From assembly GCF_009299835.1 (NCBI RefSeq), contig NZ_VKCZ01000007.1:124001-188000 (forward strand): a DNA stretch of 64,000 nt, given 5' to 3'. The DNA is from Microlunatus speluncae (GTDB lineage Bacteria; Actinomycetota; Actinomycetes; Propionibacteriales; Propionibacteriaceae). Shown in pieces: positions 1 through 8,450 of this stretch (its first letter is position 1; each line of letters starts with the position of its first letter). The position numbers and the translations under genes are program-made. A model generated the notes under the pieces. The model was not told the DNA's origin. It saw only the letters and a list, made by a program, of their open reading frames with translations, and searched no databases.

Positions 1-272
1 CGGCCGGAGACCTGGGCATGGACGAACTCGACGTCGAGCTCGGCCCGCAGACCGCGGGCCAGGGCGGACCGGACCCGACCGATCGCGGCGGCCTCGTCGT
101 CGGTGAGCTCATCCAGATACGGCACATGGCGCCGCGACTCGATGAAGACGTAGCCCGCCGGACCGGCCGGCCGGTGGGTCACGGAGACCAGCTCATTGAC
201 GAAGATCACCGGGCCGACCAGTGGCCCCTCCCCGCTCTGCTTTCGACAGATCGGGCATACGTCCAGCTCCAT
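1..272 (-). CDS. HIT-family protein, N-terminal part (cut by window edge)
   Basis: The minus strand is open from an ATG at 272 to the window edge, so only about 90 N-terminal residues are visible. The protein begins MELDVCPICRKQSGEGPLVG and continues with a segment ending ESRRHVPYLDELTDDEAAAI and FVHAQVSG. The CPIC knuckle followed by this strand/helix pattern is typical of histidine-triad (HIT) nucleotide hydrolases/transferases of the Ap4A-hydrolase type, a family assignment from memory. The diagnostic HxHxH triad would lie beyond the edge and is not seen. A purine-rich GGAGTG sits about 8 bases before the ATG, supporting this start. Confidence 0.7.
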   Translation of the reverse strand, partial: MELDVCPICRKQSGEGPLVGPVIFVNELVSVTHRPAGPAGYVFIESRRHVPYLDELTDDEAAAIGRVRSALARGLRAELDVEFVHAQVSG

Positions 273-423
273 GATCAACACTCCGCTCCCCGGCAGGTAG
301 GCCACGTCAATTCTCCGGCACAGCCCCTGGAATCCGACCACCAGCTAGCGGGCGACTCCAGCCTGAGCGGCGTGTCGCGGGTGACCCCCTCGACTGGTGG
401 TCGAATTCCAGGGAGGTCGTTGC

Positions 424-888
424 CCTAGCCTCGATCCTTCATGTTCTTGGTTCGGGTTCGGTGTCCCCGGGCTGCGGCTGGGTTGCGCATCCAGCCGAGG
501 CCGGTCTCGCTGCCGGGTTTCCGCGACCTCACGCCGAGCGGGTTCAACTGATCGTTAGTGCCCTTGCTGACGGGGTGGTCGGCGGGGCGAGCTGGCGCAC
601 TGGCACAAATCGGGGGCGCAACGCCCAGCGGGACCGGAAATCGCCGATGGGACCGGGTTGCACCCCCGATTTGTGACGGTGCACCCGTCAGGACGGCCGC
701 CTCGTCTGGCCACGACCACAGCGCCGAGGTCGGGCAGCGACAGGAATGCCACCGCACTCGGGGAGCGCGAGCGCTCGCTCTGAACGGGACCTCGAAACCC
801 CGACCATCCCACTTTCCGCTTCAGGACGAACGTTCCGGTTGGCCGGCCGAACCTGTCGCCACCAAGATCACGAAAGATCGCGGCTAGT
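424..888. repeat. 465-bp intergenic element with 28-bp terminal inverted repeats
   Basis: The spacer between the HIT gene and panE is about 660 bases and I see no convincing gene in it. Bases 424-451 and 861-888 are imperfect inverted repeats (28 positions, 5 mismatches by hand alignment). A second long palindrome (597-622 with 657-682) sits inside. Bases near 830-853 resemble the GGCCGGAAAG-type piece of the intergenic repeat modules found elsewhere in the window. No transposase and no clear target-site duplication were seen, so MITE-like is a description of form only. Confidence 0.5.
597..682. repeat. long imperfect palindrome (hairpin) inside the 465-bp element
   Basis: Bases 604-622 (cacaaatcgggggcgcaac) pair with 657-675 with one mismatch. 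The pairing extends outward to 597 and 682 with three more mismatches. The loop is about 34 bases. There is no T-run, so a simple intrinsic terminator is unlikely. Confidence 0.7.
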
Positions 889-935
889 GGCGGGGTCAGG
901 AAGTTCTGTGAGGTGTCTCTGTGGGCAACACGACA

Positions 936-1952
936 CTAAGGCTCGGTCCCCGCTCCCCGCAGCTCGGCGAGCAGGTCGGGGCTGGTCCAGCTCCGACGCC
1001 CACCGGTTTCGGCGGCGCGGACCAGCTCGACCAGCCGAGCGTTCACCGGGGCACGTTGGCCGATCCGTTGGGCCAGCCGGATGACCTCGCCGTTGAGTTC
1101 GTCGACCTCGGTCGTCCGGCCGGCGTCGAGGTCGTCCAGCATCGAGGAGCGGGCGTGCGGGTCGATCTTGAGCATCGACGCGGCGAGCCGGGTGAACACG
1201 GCATCCGGCGCGGTCAGCAGGCGCGGCAGCCAGCTCGGGGGCAGCGGGGTGAGTCGGGCGACCGGGATCTCGGCGCGGCGCAGCAGGCGCAGCGCCTCGG
1301 CCAGGCTCAGCGCATAGCAGCGGCGGAAGCGCCGATCGGACAGCTCCTCCCGCAGCGGCAGGCCGGACAGGGCATTGACCGCGTTGTTGAGGTTGAACAG
1401 CAGTTTGGCCCACTGCACCGGGGCCAGCTCGGTGTGGCGGGCGAGCGGCAGCCCGGCCCGCTCGAACGCGGAGAGGTACGGCGACAGGGCCGGATCGGCC
1501 CGGACCGCGAACCCACCGTCGGTGCCGGCGTGGAAGTGGCCGCCGCCCTGGTGCGCCACGTTGAACTGCACCATTCCGTCCAGCACGATCCGCTCGGGCA
1601 GGGCGCGGCGGAGGATCGCGGCGTTGCACAGCCCGTTCTGCAGGCTGATCACCACCGTGCCGGGCCGGGCCACGTCGGCGAGCTCGGCGGCGGCCGACTC
1701 CGTGGCGGCGGACTTCACTGTGACCAGGACGAGTCCGACACCGGTCAGGTCGAGCGCCTTGGTGATCACCCGGGCCCGATCCGGCGGCACCCGCAACTCC
1801 GCGCCGTGCAGGTCGGTCAGCCGCAGCCCGTGCTCGGCGGTCTCGTCGGCGATCCGCGGCCGGCCGACGAACATCTCGGTGGTCCCGGTGGCGGCGAGCC
1901 TGCCGCCGACGTAGCAGCCGATGCTGCCCGCTCCGTACACACACACCTTCAT
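936..1952 (-). CDS. 2-dehydropantoate 2-reductase family protein (PanE/ApbA-like)
   Basis: 338 residues, the usual length for ketopantoate reductases, which reduce 2-dehydropantoate to pantoate with NADPH in the pantothenate/CoA pathway. The start at 1952 gives MKVCVYGAGSIGCYVGGRL, a glycine-rich Rossmann loop at the extreme N-terminus; the reading frame stays open upstream but only this start puts the loop in place. The interdomain segment QWAKLLFNLNNAVNAL carries the family Lys and Asn, and SSMLDDLDAGRTTEVDELNG carries the expected substrate-binding Ser and Glu. Many actinobacteria have several PanE-like paralogues acting on other 2-oxoacids, so the substrate is not certain. The gene is divergent from the GHKL gene, 45 bases away. 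Confidence 0.85.
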   Translation of the reverse strand: MKVCVYGAGSIGCYVGGRLAATGTTEMFVGRPRIADETAEHGLRLTDLHGAELRVPPDRARVITKALDLTGVGLVLVTVKSAATESAAAELADVARPGTVVISLQNGLCNAAILRRALPERIVLDGMVQFNVAHQGGGHFHAGTDGGFAVRADPALSPYLSAFERAGLPLARHTELAPVQWAKLLFNLNNAVNALSGLPLREELSDRRFRRCYALSLAEALRLLRRAEIPVARLTPLPPSWLPRLLTAPDAVFTRLAASMLKIDPHARSSMLDDLDAGRTTEVDELNGEVIRLAQRIGQRAPVNARLVELVRAAETGGRRSWTSPDLLAELRGAGTEP

Positions 1953-1997
1953 CCGGTTCACCGTACGGCGTCCGCCGGCACAGCGTAGATTTTCAGG

Positions 1998-3443
1998 ATG
2001 ATCGGTTCGGGAACGGACGCCAACTACTTCGACCTGAACATCGAAGAGGTGCTCGAGCACTGGCCGGTGGCGTTCGCCATCCGGGAGTTGATCGCGAACG
2101 CGCTCGACGAGCAGATGATCACCCGGACCGCCGAGCCGGAGATCTCCAAGCTCGACGACGAATGGCGGATCAAGGACTTCGGCCGCGGTGTCCGCTATCA
2201 ACATCTGACCCAGAACGAGAACGCCGAGAAGCGCCAGCACGACGAGGTGATCGGCCAGTTCGGCATGGGACTGAAGGACGCGCTGGCGGTCTTCCACCGC
2301 CGCGGCGTCGCGGTCACGGTCAGCTCATCGCACGGCGAGATCACTACCGAGCTGCGGTCCAAGGAGGGCTTCCCGGACATCCGCACCCTGCATGCCGGGG
2401 TGCACCCGCCGACCGGTGATCACCGGGGCACAATGATCACCTTGCGCGGCGTCACCGATGACGATGTGGCGACGGCGAAGCGGTACTTCCTGAGATACAG
2501 CGGTGATCAACTGCTGGAGGAGACCCGCTACGGGCAGGTGCTGGCCCGACCGTCGGGCGCGCCGGCCAACATCTACGTCAAGGGTCTGTTGGTCGCCCAG
2601 GAGGAGAACTTCCTGTTCTCCTACAACATCACCAGCCTGACCAAGGCGTTGCGCCAAGCCCTCAACCGCGAGCGCAGCAACGTCGGCCGCACCGCCTACA
2701 CCGACCGGGTCAAGGCGATCATCACCGAATGCGAGACGGCCGCGGTCGCCCGGCCGCTGGCCGACGATCTGGAGAACTACCGGGCCGGCGGCATGCACGA
2801 CGAGCTGTCCTGGAACGACGTGAAGCTGCACGCCTGCCGGGTGCTGGCCAGCCACGACAAGATCGTCTTCGTGACCGCCGGGCAGCTCGCGTTCGGCGGC
2901 CCGCAGGTGGAGTACGCGCGGGAGGAGGGCTACCGGTTGGTCCTGGTGCCCGACGATCTGGCGGCCAAGATCGGCGGCCTGGAGGATCTCGAGGGACGCC
3001 CGATGCTCGACCTCGACGCGTACCGCGAGGCCTGGAACGACGGCTTCAGCTTCGAGTTCGTCGACCCGAGCGATTTCACCGCGGCCGAGACCCGGGTGTA
3101 TGCCCTCACCGACGAGATCATCGACCGCCTCGGCATCGACCCGGACCGGATCGGGGTGCGCGAGATCCTGGTCTCGGAGACCATGCGGCTGGCCGATTCC
3201 GGCCGGATGATCTTCGGCTTGTACGACCCGGCGGCGCAGCGGATCGTCATCCGGCGGGACCGGTTGGCCGACCCGGCCGACTTCTGCGGCGACCTGTTGC
3301 ACGAGCTGACCCATGCCGAGACCGGCTTCACCGACGGCACCCTCGATTTCGAGGACGCCCTCACCCAGCGGCTCGGCATGATCATGACCGAACTGCTCGA
3401 CCAGTCCGGCGCAGCCCCGGGGCCGGAACCGCAAGACAACTGA
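1998..3443 (+). CDS. GHKL (HSP90-like) ATPase fused to a C-terminal HExxH zinc-peptidase-like region
   Basis: 481 residues, no signal peptide or membrane segment. The N-terminal domain has the three boxes of the GHKL ATPase fold: N box RELIANALDEQ (29-39, Glu30/Asn34), G1 box DFGRG (60-64) and G2 box GQFGMG (86-91). The middle has no motif I recognise. Near the C-terminus is LLHELTHAETGF, with HELTH at 435-439, the pattern of a zinc metallopeptidase; acidic residues in LDFEDAL about 10-13 residues on could supply a third ligand. There is no histidine-kinase dimerisation or receiver domain, so this is not a classical two-component kinase. The leader is very short (TAGATT lies just before the ATG), so the mRNA may be leaderless. 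It could be a nucleotide-gated protease, possibly in stress or defence; the function is unknown. Confidence 0.75.
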   Translation: MIGSGTDANYFDLNIEEVLEHWPVAFAIRELIANALDEQMITRTAEPEISKLDDEWRIKDFGRGVRYQHLTQNENAEKRQHDEVIGQFGMGLKDALAVFHRRGVAVTVSSSHGEITTELRSKEGFPDIRTLHAGVHPPTGDHRGTMITLRGVTDDDVATAKRYFLRYSGDQLLEETRYGQVLARPSGAPANIYVKGLLVAQEENFLFSYNITSLTKALRQALNRERSNVGRTAYTDRVKAIITECETAAVARPLADDLENYRAGGMHDELSWNDVKLHACRVLASHDKIVFVTAGQLAFGGPQVEYAREEGYRLVLVPDDLAAKIGGLEDLEGRPMLDLDAYREAWNDGFSFEFVDPSDFTAAETRVYALTDEIIDRLGIDPDRIGVREILVSETMRLADSGRMIFGLYDPAAQRIVIRRDRLADPADFCGDLLHELTHAETGFTDGTLDFEDALTQRLGMIMTELLDQSGAAPGPEPQDN

Positions 3444-3546
3444 GTGCAATCCATTGCACCCGCAGAGTTCGTCGCTTAGGTTCGATATCACGCCCCCAAC
3501 TGCCGACGTTTGATCACGGCCGGGACTGTGGATGAGGAGCGATCCC

Positions 3547-5562
3547 ATGGCGACGACTCGACGACGAGTGCTGCAACTGACCGGAGCCGCCGCGGTCGCG
3601 GTGAGCCTGCGGACCACCGACCACGCGGCCGCCGACGACGGTCTCCCCGACGATGCCGCGGAGGTGTCCTGGGTGGAGGAGTTCGATCGAGCGGACGGCG
3701 CGCCCGGCGACGACTGGGCGGCGCTGCGCGGCGACTGGCAGCTGGTTGATCATGGACTGCGCACGCCTGCCGGGCCGGCGGAGCGGGTGATCGCGCGCAC
3801 CGGCTTCGAGCTCGGTGCCCGGTTCCGGGTCGAGGCGACGCTCCGCTGTCTGCAGTACGACCACTGGTGCGGCGTCGCCTTCAACCTGATCGATCACGGC
3901 GACGGGACGCAGAGCTACTACGCCGTCCGGATCGTCACCCGCGCCGACAGCCGACCGCCGTCCTGGCAACTGCTCCAGGTCACCCGCTCTGTCGTCGACG
4001 GCGGCAGCCTGATCGCCCAGGGCCCGGTGCCCGTGCAACGGAACACCGACTACCGCGTGTCGATCGGATCGCGCAGCTACGGGGTGATCGACCTGATGAT
4101 CACCGACGGGGCGGCGACTCTGCTCGACGGGCCGTTCGTGGTGCCGCTGGCCCGACTGCTCAGCGCCGGCAGCGTCGGTCTCTACGCCAATTCCGGCGAG
4201 ATCGGCGTCGACCGGATCGAGGCCGTCACCACCACGCCGGCCGCCGACCCGCCGGATCCGGGGCCGCTGCAGTTCGTGCCGTTCGACGGCGTGCCGTACG
4301 AGTTGCCGAGCGCGGATGAGAGCGTCGTCGAGCACAGCGAGGTCGGCCCGACCTGGTCCGGTCACTCGGTCGGCCAGGCGCTGCTGACCCACGGTGATCA
4401 ACAGTACGTCGCGTACTACGACGCGGAGCGGCGGATGACCGTGGCCCAGCGCACCCTGGGCGAGACCACCTGGATCCGCCAGGGTCTGGATTCGGTCGTC
4501 GGCTGGGACAGCCACAACTACGTCACTCTGGCGATCGACAGGGCCGGGCAGCTGCACGTCTCGGGCAACATGCACGTGGTGCCGCTGGTCTACTTCCGCA
4601 GCACCCGGCCGGGCGACGTCGCGTCGCTGGTCCGGATGCCGATCATGGTCGATGCCGGCACCGAGCAGCGGGTCACCTATCCGCGGTTCTTTACCAACCC
4701 CGACGGCGACTTGATCTTCCGCTACCGCGACGGCAGCAGCGGCGACGGCGTCGACCTCTACAACCTCTATGACAGCGCGGCCGGAACGTGGCGGCGGCTC
4801 CTTGATCAGCCGCTGCACGACGGCGAGGGCCTGCGCAACGCCTACGTCGAGGGTCCGACGCTGGGACCCGACGGGTTCTACCACGTCGCGTGGGTGTGGC
4901 GGGATTCCGGCGACGCGGCCACGAACCAGCACCTGTCGTACGCCCGGAGCCGGGACCTCCGGGCCTGGGAGCGCAGCGACGGCACACCCCTCACGTTGCC
5001 AATCACCTTTGCAACCGGCGAGGTGATCGATCCGGTGCCGATGAACGGCGGCATCATCAACGGCAATACCAAGATCGGTTTCGACGCCGATGGCCGGATC
5101 ATGATCACGTATCACAAGTACGACGCGGACGGGAACACCCAGGTCTACGTCGCCCGCCGCGAACACCGCGACTGGGTGATCAGGAAGGTGAGCCGCTGGA
5201 CGGGCCGGTGGGCGATCGGCGGTGGCGGCACGCTGCGCTTCGAGGTGACCGTCACCGGCGCGGTGCCGCTGCCCGACCGCAACCTGCGGGTCGACTTCAC
5301 CTGCCAGGGCCACGCCCGGACCTGGGTCCTGTCGCCGGGCCTGCGGCCGATCGCCGAGCTGGACACCCCGCAACTCCCGCCCGAGATCACCACCGTGCGC
5401 TCGACCTTCCCCGGCATGCTCGTGCACGCCCCGGCCGACGCCGGCACGGCTCCCGAGGGTCGCTATCTGCTGCGCTGGGAAAGCAGGCCGTCGAACAAGG
5501 ATCGACCGTGGGACCCGCCGCACCCCGACCCCGGCCCGCTCGAGGTCTACCGCCTGGATTGA
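3547..5562 (+). CDS. Tat-exported BNR-repeat (BNR_4-type) protein, possible polysaccharide lyase
   Basis: 671 residues. I chose the ATG at 3547 because GAGGAG lies about 8 bases upstream, and it gives MATTRRRVLQLTGAAAVAVSL, a twin-arginine signal. Residues about 40-220 look like a laminin-G/concanavalin-type jelly-roll (EEFDRADGAPGDDWAALRGDW). From about residue 255 the protein has a propeller with GHSVGQALLTHGDQQYVAYYD, YNLYDSAAGTWRRL and MNGGIINGNTKIGFDADGRI, matching the BNR_4 type found in some alginate/ulvan lyase families (PL24/25-like; family from memory). Catalytic residues cannot be assigned by eye. Secretion and the nearby sugar genes suggest extracellular polysaccharide binding or cleavage. 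Confidence 0.65.
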   Translation: MATTRRRVLQLTGAAAVAVSLRTTDHAAADDGLPDDAAEVSWVEEFDRADGAPGDDWAALRGDWQLVDHGLRTPAGPAERVIARTGFELGARFRVEATLRCLQYDHWCGVAFNLIDHGDGTQSYYAVRIVTRADSRPPSWQLLQVTRSVVDGGSLIAQGPVPVQRNTDYRVSIGSRSYGVIDLMITDGAATLLDGPFVVPLARLLSAGSVGLYANSGEIGVDRIEAVTTTPAADPPDPGPLQFVPFDGVPYELPSADESVVEHSEVGPTWSGHSVGQALLTHGDQQYVAYYDAERRMTVAQRTLGETTWIRQGLDSVVGWDSHNYVTLAIDRAGQLHVSGNMHVVPLVYFRSTRPGDVASLVRMPIMVDAGTEQRVTYPRFFTNPDGDLIFRYRDGSSGDGVDLYNLYDSAAGTWRRLLDQPLHDGEGLRNAYVEGPTLGPDGFYHVAWVWRDSGDAATNQHLSYARSRDLRAWERSDGTPLTLPITFATGEVIDPVPMNGGIINGNTKIGFDADGRIMITYHKYDADGNTQVYVARREHRDWVIRKVSRWTGRWAIGGGGTLRFEVTVTGAVPLPDRNLRVDFTCQGHARTWVLSPGLRPIAELDTPQLPPEITTVRSTFPGMLVHAPADAGTAPEGRYLLRWESRPSNKDRPWDPPHPDPGPLEVYRLD

Positions 5563-5575
5563 TCACAGCCGCTCT

Positions 5576-5991
5576 CAGCCCGGATCCGCCGATGATCTTG
5601 GTCGTGGTGTCGCGCCGAGGATCAAACCGCGCCAAGGAAGGGCGGGTTGCGGCGTTTCCTGGGAACACCAGCCGGGCACCCGGTTGCGCTGTGGTCGGGA
5701 TCATCGACTGTGACGTTTCCCGGCTCACCGAGCACGAAACGGCCGGGAAACGTCACAGTCGATGCCCAGCTGGCGACTTTCGCCGCCGAACACCGGCGCC
5801 CGGCCGCACGACGCGGCGGACCGCCATAACCCGCCCGCTCCTTGGCGCCTCTTTCCGGCCGTGAGGCCGAACCGAAGTGGCAGCGACCTGGCTTGCCCTT
5901 CGACGGGCTCAGGGAACGAACAAGCGACAGGCCAGGGATCGAACAAGCGACAGGCCGGGGAACGAAAAAGCGCCGACAGGCTCAGGGAACG
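5576..5991. repeat. composite intergenic repeat module, copy 1
   Basis: This convergent spacer carries four recognisable pieces. Piece A is 5576-5601 (agcccggatccgccgatgat, then cttgg). Piece D is a perfect hairpin at 5702-5764. Piece C is 5830-5872 (ctttccggccgtgaggccga and flanks). Piece B is 5891-5921 (contains cccttcgacgggctcaggga), and a second partial B at 5973-5991 runs into the 3' end of the next gene. Pieces D-C-B are in the same order and orientation as in the module at 55698-55983. Piece A is on the opposite strand relative to that copy. Confidence 0.75.
5702..5764. repeat. perfect 22-bp inverted repeat (hairpin)
   Basis: Bases 5703-5723 (atcgactgtgacgtttcccg, then g) and 5743-5763 are exact reverse complements, extended by one pair on each side, with a loop of about 17 bases. 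It lies between two convergent genes but has no T-tract. It is the hairpin piece (D) of repeat module copy 1. Confidence 0.85.
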
Positions 5992-6839
5992 ATCGAGGCG
6001 ATCTCGATCCAGGCGCCGTCCGCGGCCAAGGACTGATCCGACGCGGCGTGCAGGGCGACCAGCTCGACGGCCTGATCAAGACTCTGATCCGGAGTCGCCC
6101 CGGCGCAGAAGTCGAGGTAGGCGCCGAGGGTGCGGCGGTAGAAACCCTCATGATCGATGATCTTGGTCGTCGACCACTGCCCGGCGACCCGGAAGCCGCC
6201 GCTCCAGCCGAGTGCCGCCGCGGCGTTGTCGCCGGCGTGGCAGTCGACCGTCACCCGATGATCTCCGTAGTCCAGGGTGAGGCAGCGGTCCGCGACGGTG
6301 CCGGTCTCGATCACCCGCCGGACGCCGAAGCCGCCGATCCGGGTCGCCACGGCGAGGGTGTGGATGCCGTACCGATCCCAGTCGCCGAAGCCCCGGGCGA
6401 AGCCGGCCTCGATCGGCGGACCGGCCGGCAGGAGGTCGGCCAGCTCGACGGCATAGCGCAGTGCCGAGCTGCTCAGGACCGGCGCTCCGTGGCCCCGCGC
6501 CAGCTCGGCGATCGCGCGCGCGTCGGCGAGGTTGGTGGCCAGCAGCTTGTCGAGCACCACCGGCTTGGCCCCGCGGATCACGGCCCGGGCGAACTCCGGA
6601 TGGGTGTCGATGTCGTCCGGTGCCAAGATCAGGATCGCGTCGGCCTCGTCGACCAGGGCGTCGATCGAGTCCGCTCGCCGTACCTGATTTCGGTCGCACC
6701 AGTCCCCGCCGGGCACCGGATCGGATTCGTAGCCGATCACCTCGACACCCCGGTCGGCGAACGAGGTGCGCAGCAGCCGGAGGAAGACGTCGGCGTGGTA
6801 GTTGGCCAGATGATGATCGACGAAACCCAGTGTCCTCAT
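5982..6839 (-). CDS. Gfo/Idh/MocA-family oxidoreductase
   Basis: 285 residues. The ATG at 6839 is preceded by GAGGGG and gives MRTLGFVDHHLANYHADVFL; the open frame goes further upstream without support. The Rossmann half includes a segment ending ADAILILAPDDIDTHPEFAR and GAKPVVLDKLLATNLADARA, where LDK takes the place of the usual EKP. The C-terminal half (GFGDWDRYGIHTLAVATRIG) fits the substrate domain of NAD(P)-dependent sugar/inositol dehydrogenases. Substrate unknown. The 3' end overlaps a fragment of the CTTCGACAGGCTCAGGG repeat, so the last residues may have been supplied by the repeat. Confidence 0.75.
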   Translation of the reverse strand: MRTLGFVDHHLANYHADVFLRLLRTSFADRGVEVIGYESDPVPGGDWCDRNQVRRADSIDALVDEADAILILAPDDIDTHPEFARAVIRGAKPVVLDKLLATNLADARAIAELARGHGAPVLSSSALRYAVELADLLPAGPPIEAGFARGFGDWDRYGIHTLAVATRIGGFGVRRVIETGTVADRCLTLDYGDHRVTVDCHAGDNAAAALGWSGGFRVAGQWSTTKIIDHEGFYRRTLGAYLDFCAGATPDQSLDQAVELVALHAASDQSLAADGAWIEIASIVP

Positions 6840-6888
6840 GACCCCTCGATGCCCGGCCGACGGCCGATCTCGTACGCACTCGGGTTGA

Positions 6889-7776
6889 TCACGGCACAAC
6901 CGCGAGCGTCCTGATCATGGACCATACCGAGCGGTCGAGCCGAGCCCGATAGGGCCCCACCGGACCGGCGCCGTCCGCCTGCTCGACCCCGGCCGCGCGG
7001 ATCGCCCGGGTCACCCCGATCAAGGAGGTCGTGCACGCCAGCCCGTCGACGACGGCGTGCCGGTGCACCGACCCGGCCCCCGCCGTGAAGGCCGGCAGCA
7101 GGGACTCGGCCGGACTGCCCGCCCACAGCCCGAAGCTGGCCAGATCCGCCCCGATCGGCCCGTAGCCGAGCTGATCCCAATCGATCGCGGTCACGGTCGA
7201 TCCGTCGTGACGCAACAGATTGCGAGGCAGCGCGTCGCCGTGACAGAGCACCTGGGGCAGCGAATCGAGCCGATCAAGCACGGCGGCCCGCCGATCCCAG
7301 ACCCGGCGGGCCAGGGTCAGGGCGTCGCGGTCACCATGATCGGGATCCAGCAGTTCGACGCCACCGGCGGCAGCGGCCAGCCCCACGCGGTCCCGCAGCC
7401 GGCCGACCGGAAACCACCCCGGATCCTCGATCCGCGTCGTCGTCAGCCGGCCGAGGGCGTGGGCGGCGATCTTGTCGGGCACCGGCCGGGAGCTGATCTC
7501 CGCCGACCACAGCGTGGCCCCCGCGTCGTCCTCCTCGACCCGGTAGCGCGGAGCCCGCAGACCGGCCAGTCGCCCGGCCAGGTCGGATCGGGCGAATTCC
7601 AGCTCCCGCCGCCACCAGCGGAACGACCGCCGATCACCCTCCTCCGCCGGCCGGGCCAGCCGCTTCACGATCCACCGCTCGCCGCCGACCCGGGCCCGCC
7701 ACACCCCGACCGTGGCCGCGCCCTCCGCCCCGGCAAGCGGCTCCCAGTCCTCCGGCACGATGATCATCGCGACCAT
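6889..7776 (-). CDS. aminoglycoside phosphotransferase (APH)/kinase-like protein
   Basis: 295 residues from ATG 7776 (MVAMIIVPEDWEPLAG). A second ATG at 7767 is equally possible because neither has a clear ribosome site. The Brenner-type catalytic loop VLCHGDALPRNLL and the metal-binding segment TAIDWDQLGYGPIGADLA (HGD...N and D) identify the protein-kinase-like APH superfamily. The N-lobe has ERWIVKRLARP, with the expected nucleotide-binding Lys. Such proteins phosphorylate small molecules. Nothing nearby shows the substrate, so resistance should not be assumed. It lies 14 bases downstream of the DinB gene on the same strand, a likely operon. Confidence 0.75.
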   Translation of the reverse strand: MVAMIIVPEDWEPLAGAEGAATVGVWRARVGGERWIVKRLARPAEEGDRRSFRWWRRELEFARSDLAGRLAGLRAPRYRVEEDDAGATLWSAEISSRPVPDKIAAHALGRLTTTRIEDPGWFPVGRLRDRVGLAAAAGGVELLDPDHGDRDALTLARRVWDRRAAVLDRLDSLPQVLCHGDALPRNLLRHDGSTVTAIDWDQLGYGPIGADLASFGLWAGSPAESLLPAFTAGAGSVHRHAVVDGLACTTSLIGVTRAIRAAGVEQADGAGPVGPYRARLDRSVWSMIRTLAVVP

Positions 7777-7790
7777 TGTCGCCGGTTGGC

Positions 7791-8342
7791 TCAGCCCATG
7801 CTCTTCGCGCCGTCGATGGACTCGCGGATGATGTCGGCGTGGCCGGAGTGCTGGGTCGTCTCGGACACGATGTGGATGAAGACCCGACGGGCACTCCACT
7901 CGCCCTCGGCAAACCAGGGCGCCTTCGGCAACGCCTGGGCCGCGTCCAGCGACGGCAACTCCCGCAGCAGCTCATCGGTCCGCGCGGCGACGGCGGCGTA
8001 CGCGTCCAGGGCTCCGGCCAGCGTCTCCGTCGAGGTCAGCCGGAAGCTGTCGGCGAACTCCACCCAGTCCTCCTCGGTCATCTCGTCGAAGTCCTTGCCC
8101 GGCCCCATCGCGTCCGCCCCGTCGACGATGAAGCTGGCCCAGTTCCGCTCGACCAGGGTCACGTGCTTGATCAACCCGCCGATCGTCAGCTCGCTCACCG
8201 TGCTCTGCTCCGAGGCCTGCTCGTCGGTCAGGTCACGCGCGGTGAACCGGAGGAAATGACGCGCCTTCGCCAGGCTGTCCAACAGGTCGGCCCGCTCGCC
8301 GGTGGCGGTGGTCACGTCGGGGGTGATGGTGGTGGCGCTCAT
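7791..8342 (-). CDS. DinB-family (DUF664) putative metal-dependent enzyme
   Basis: 183 residues. The four-helix DinB/DUF664 pattern is seen: an N-terminal helix with LLDSLAKARHFLRFTARDLT, then LTIGGLIKHVTLVERNWASF, and a C-terminal VFIHIVSETTQHSGHADIIR, whose histidines match the usual metal ligands. Members act as mycothiol/bacillithiol-dependent transferases or are of unknown activity. It is divergent from the WYL regulator at 8451, which is therefore the likely controller. Confidence 0.8.
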   Translation of the reverse strand: MSATTITPDVTTATGERADLLDSLAKARHFLRFTARDLTDEQASEQSTVSELTIGGLIKHVTLVERNWASFIVDGADAMGPGKDFDEMTEEDWVEFADSFRLTSTETLAGALDAYAAVAARTDELLRELPSLDAAQALPKAPWFAEGEWSARRVFIHIVSETTQHSGHADIIRESIDGAKSMG

Positions 8343-8400
8343 GATCTTGGTCCTCTCCTACCGCCCGCCGGGCCGTTCCCTCGGGCACGAGAACAACGCT

Positions 8401-8423
8401 AGAAACAATAGTTGCCAGTTTCT
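8401..8423. promoter_or_regulatory. candidate operator (AGAAAC-N11-GTTTCT) between dinB-like and WYL genes
   Basis: An inverted pair agaaac/gtttct with an 11-base spacer lies midway between the divergent starts at 8342 and 8451. The A/T-rich core (caatagttgcc) stands out from the GC-rich surroundings. It is a plausible binding site for the WYL regulator; inferred from position and symmetry only. Confidence 0.4.
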
Positions 8424-8450
8424 GTCCTCAAATGGAGCGAAGATGGATTC

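Noticed and set aside
936..2297. PanE extended by about 115 N-terminal residues
   Set aside because: The Rossmann GxGxxG loop belongs at the N-terminus, and the extension would overlap the divergent GHKL gene.
3514..5523. 669-codon minus-strand frame opposite the BNR protein
   Set aside because: Antisense shadow with no recognisable domain; the plus strand has a Tat signal and propeller repeats.
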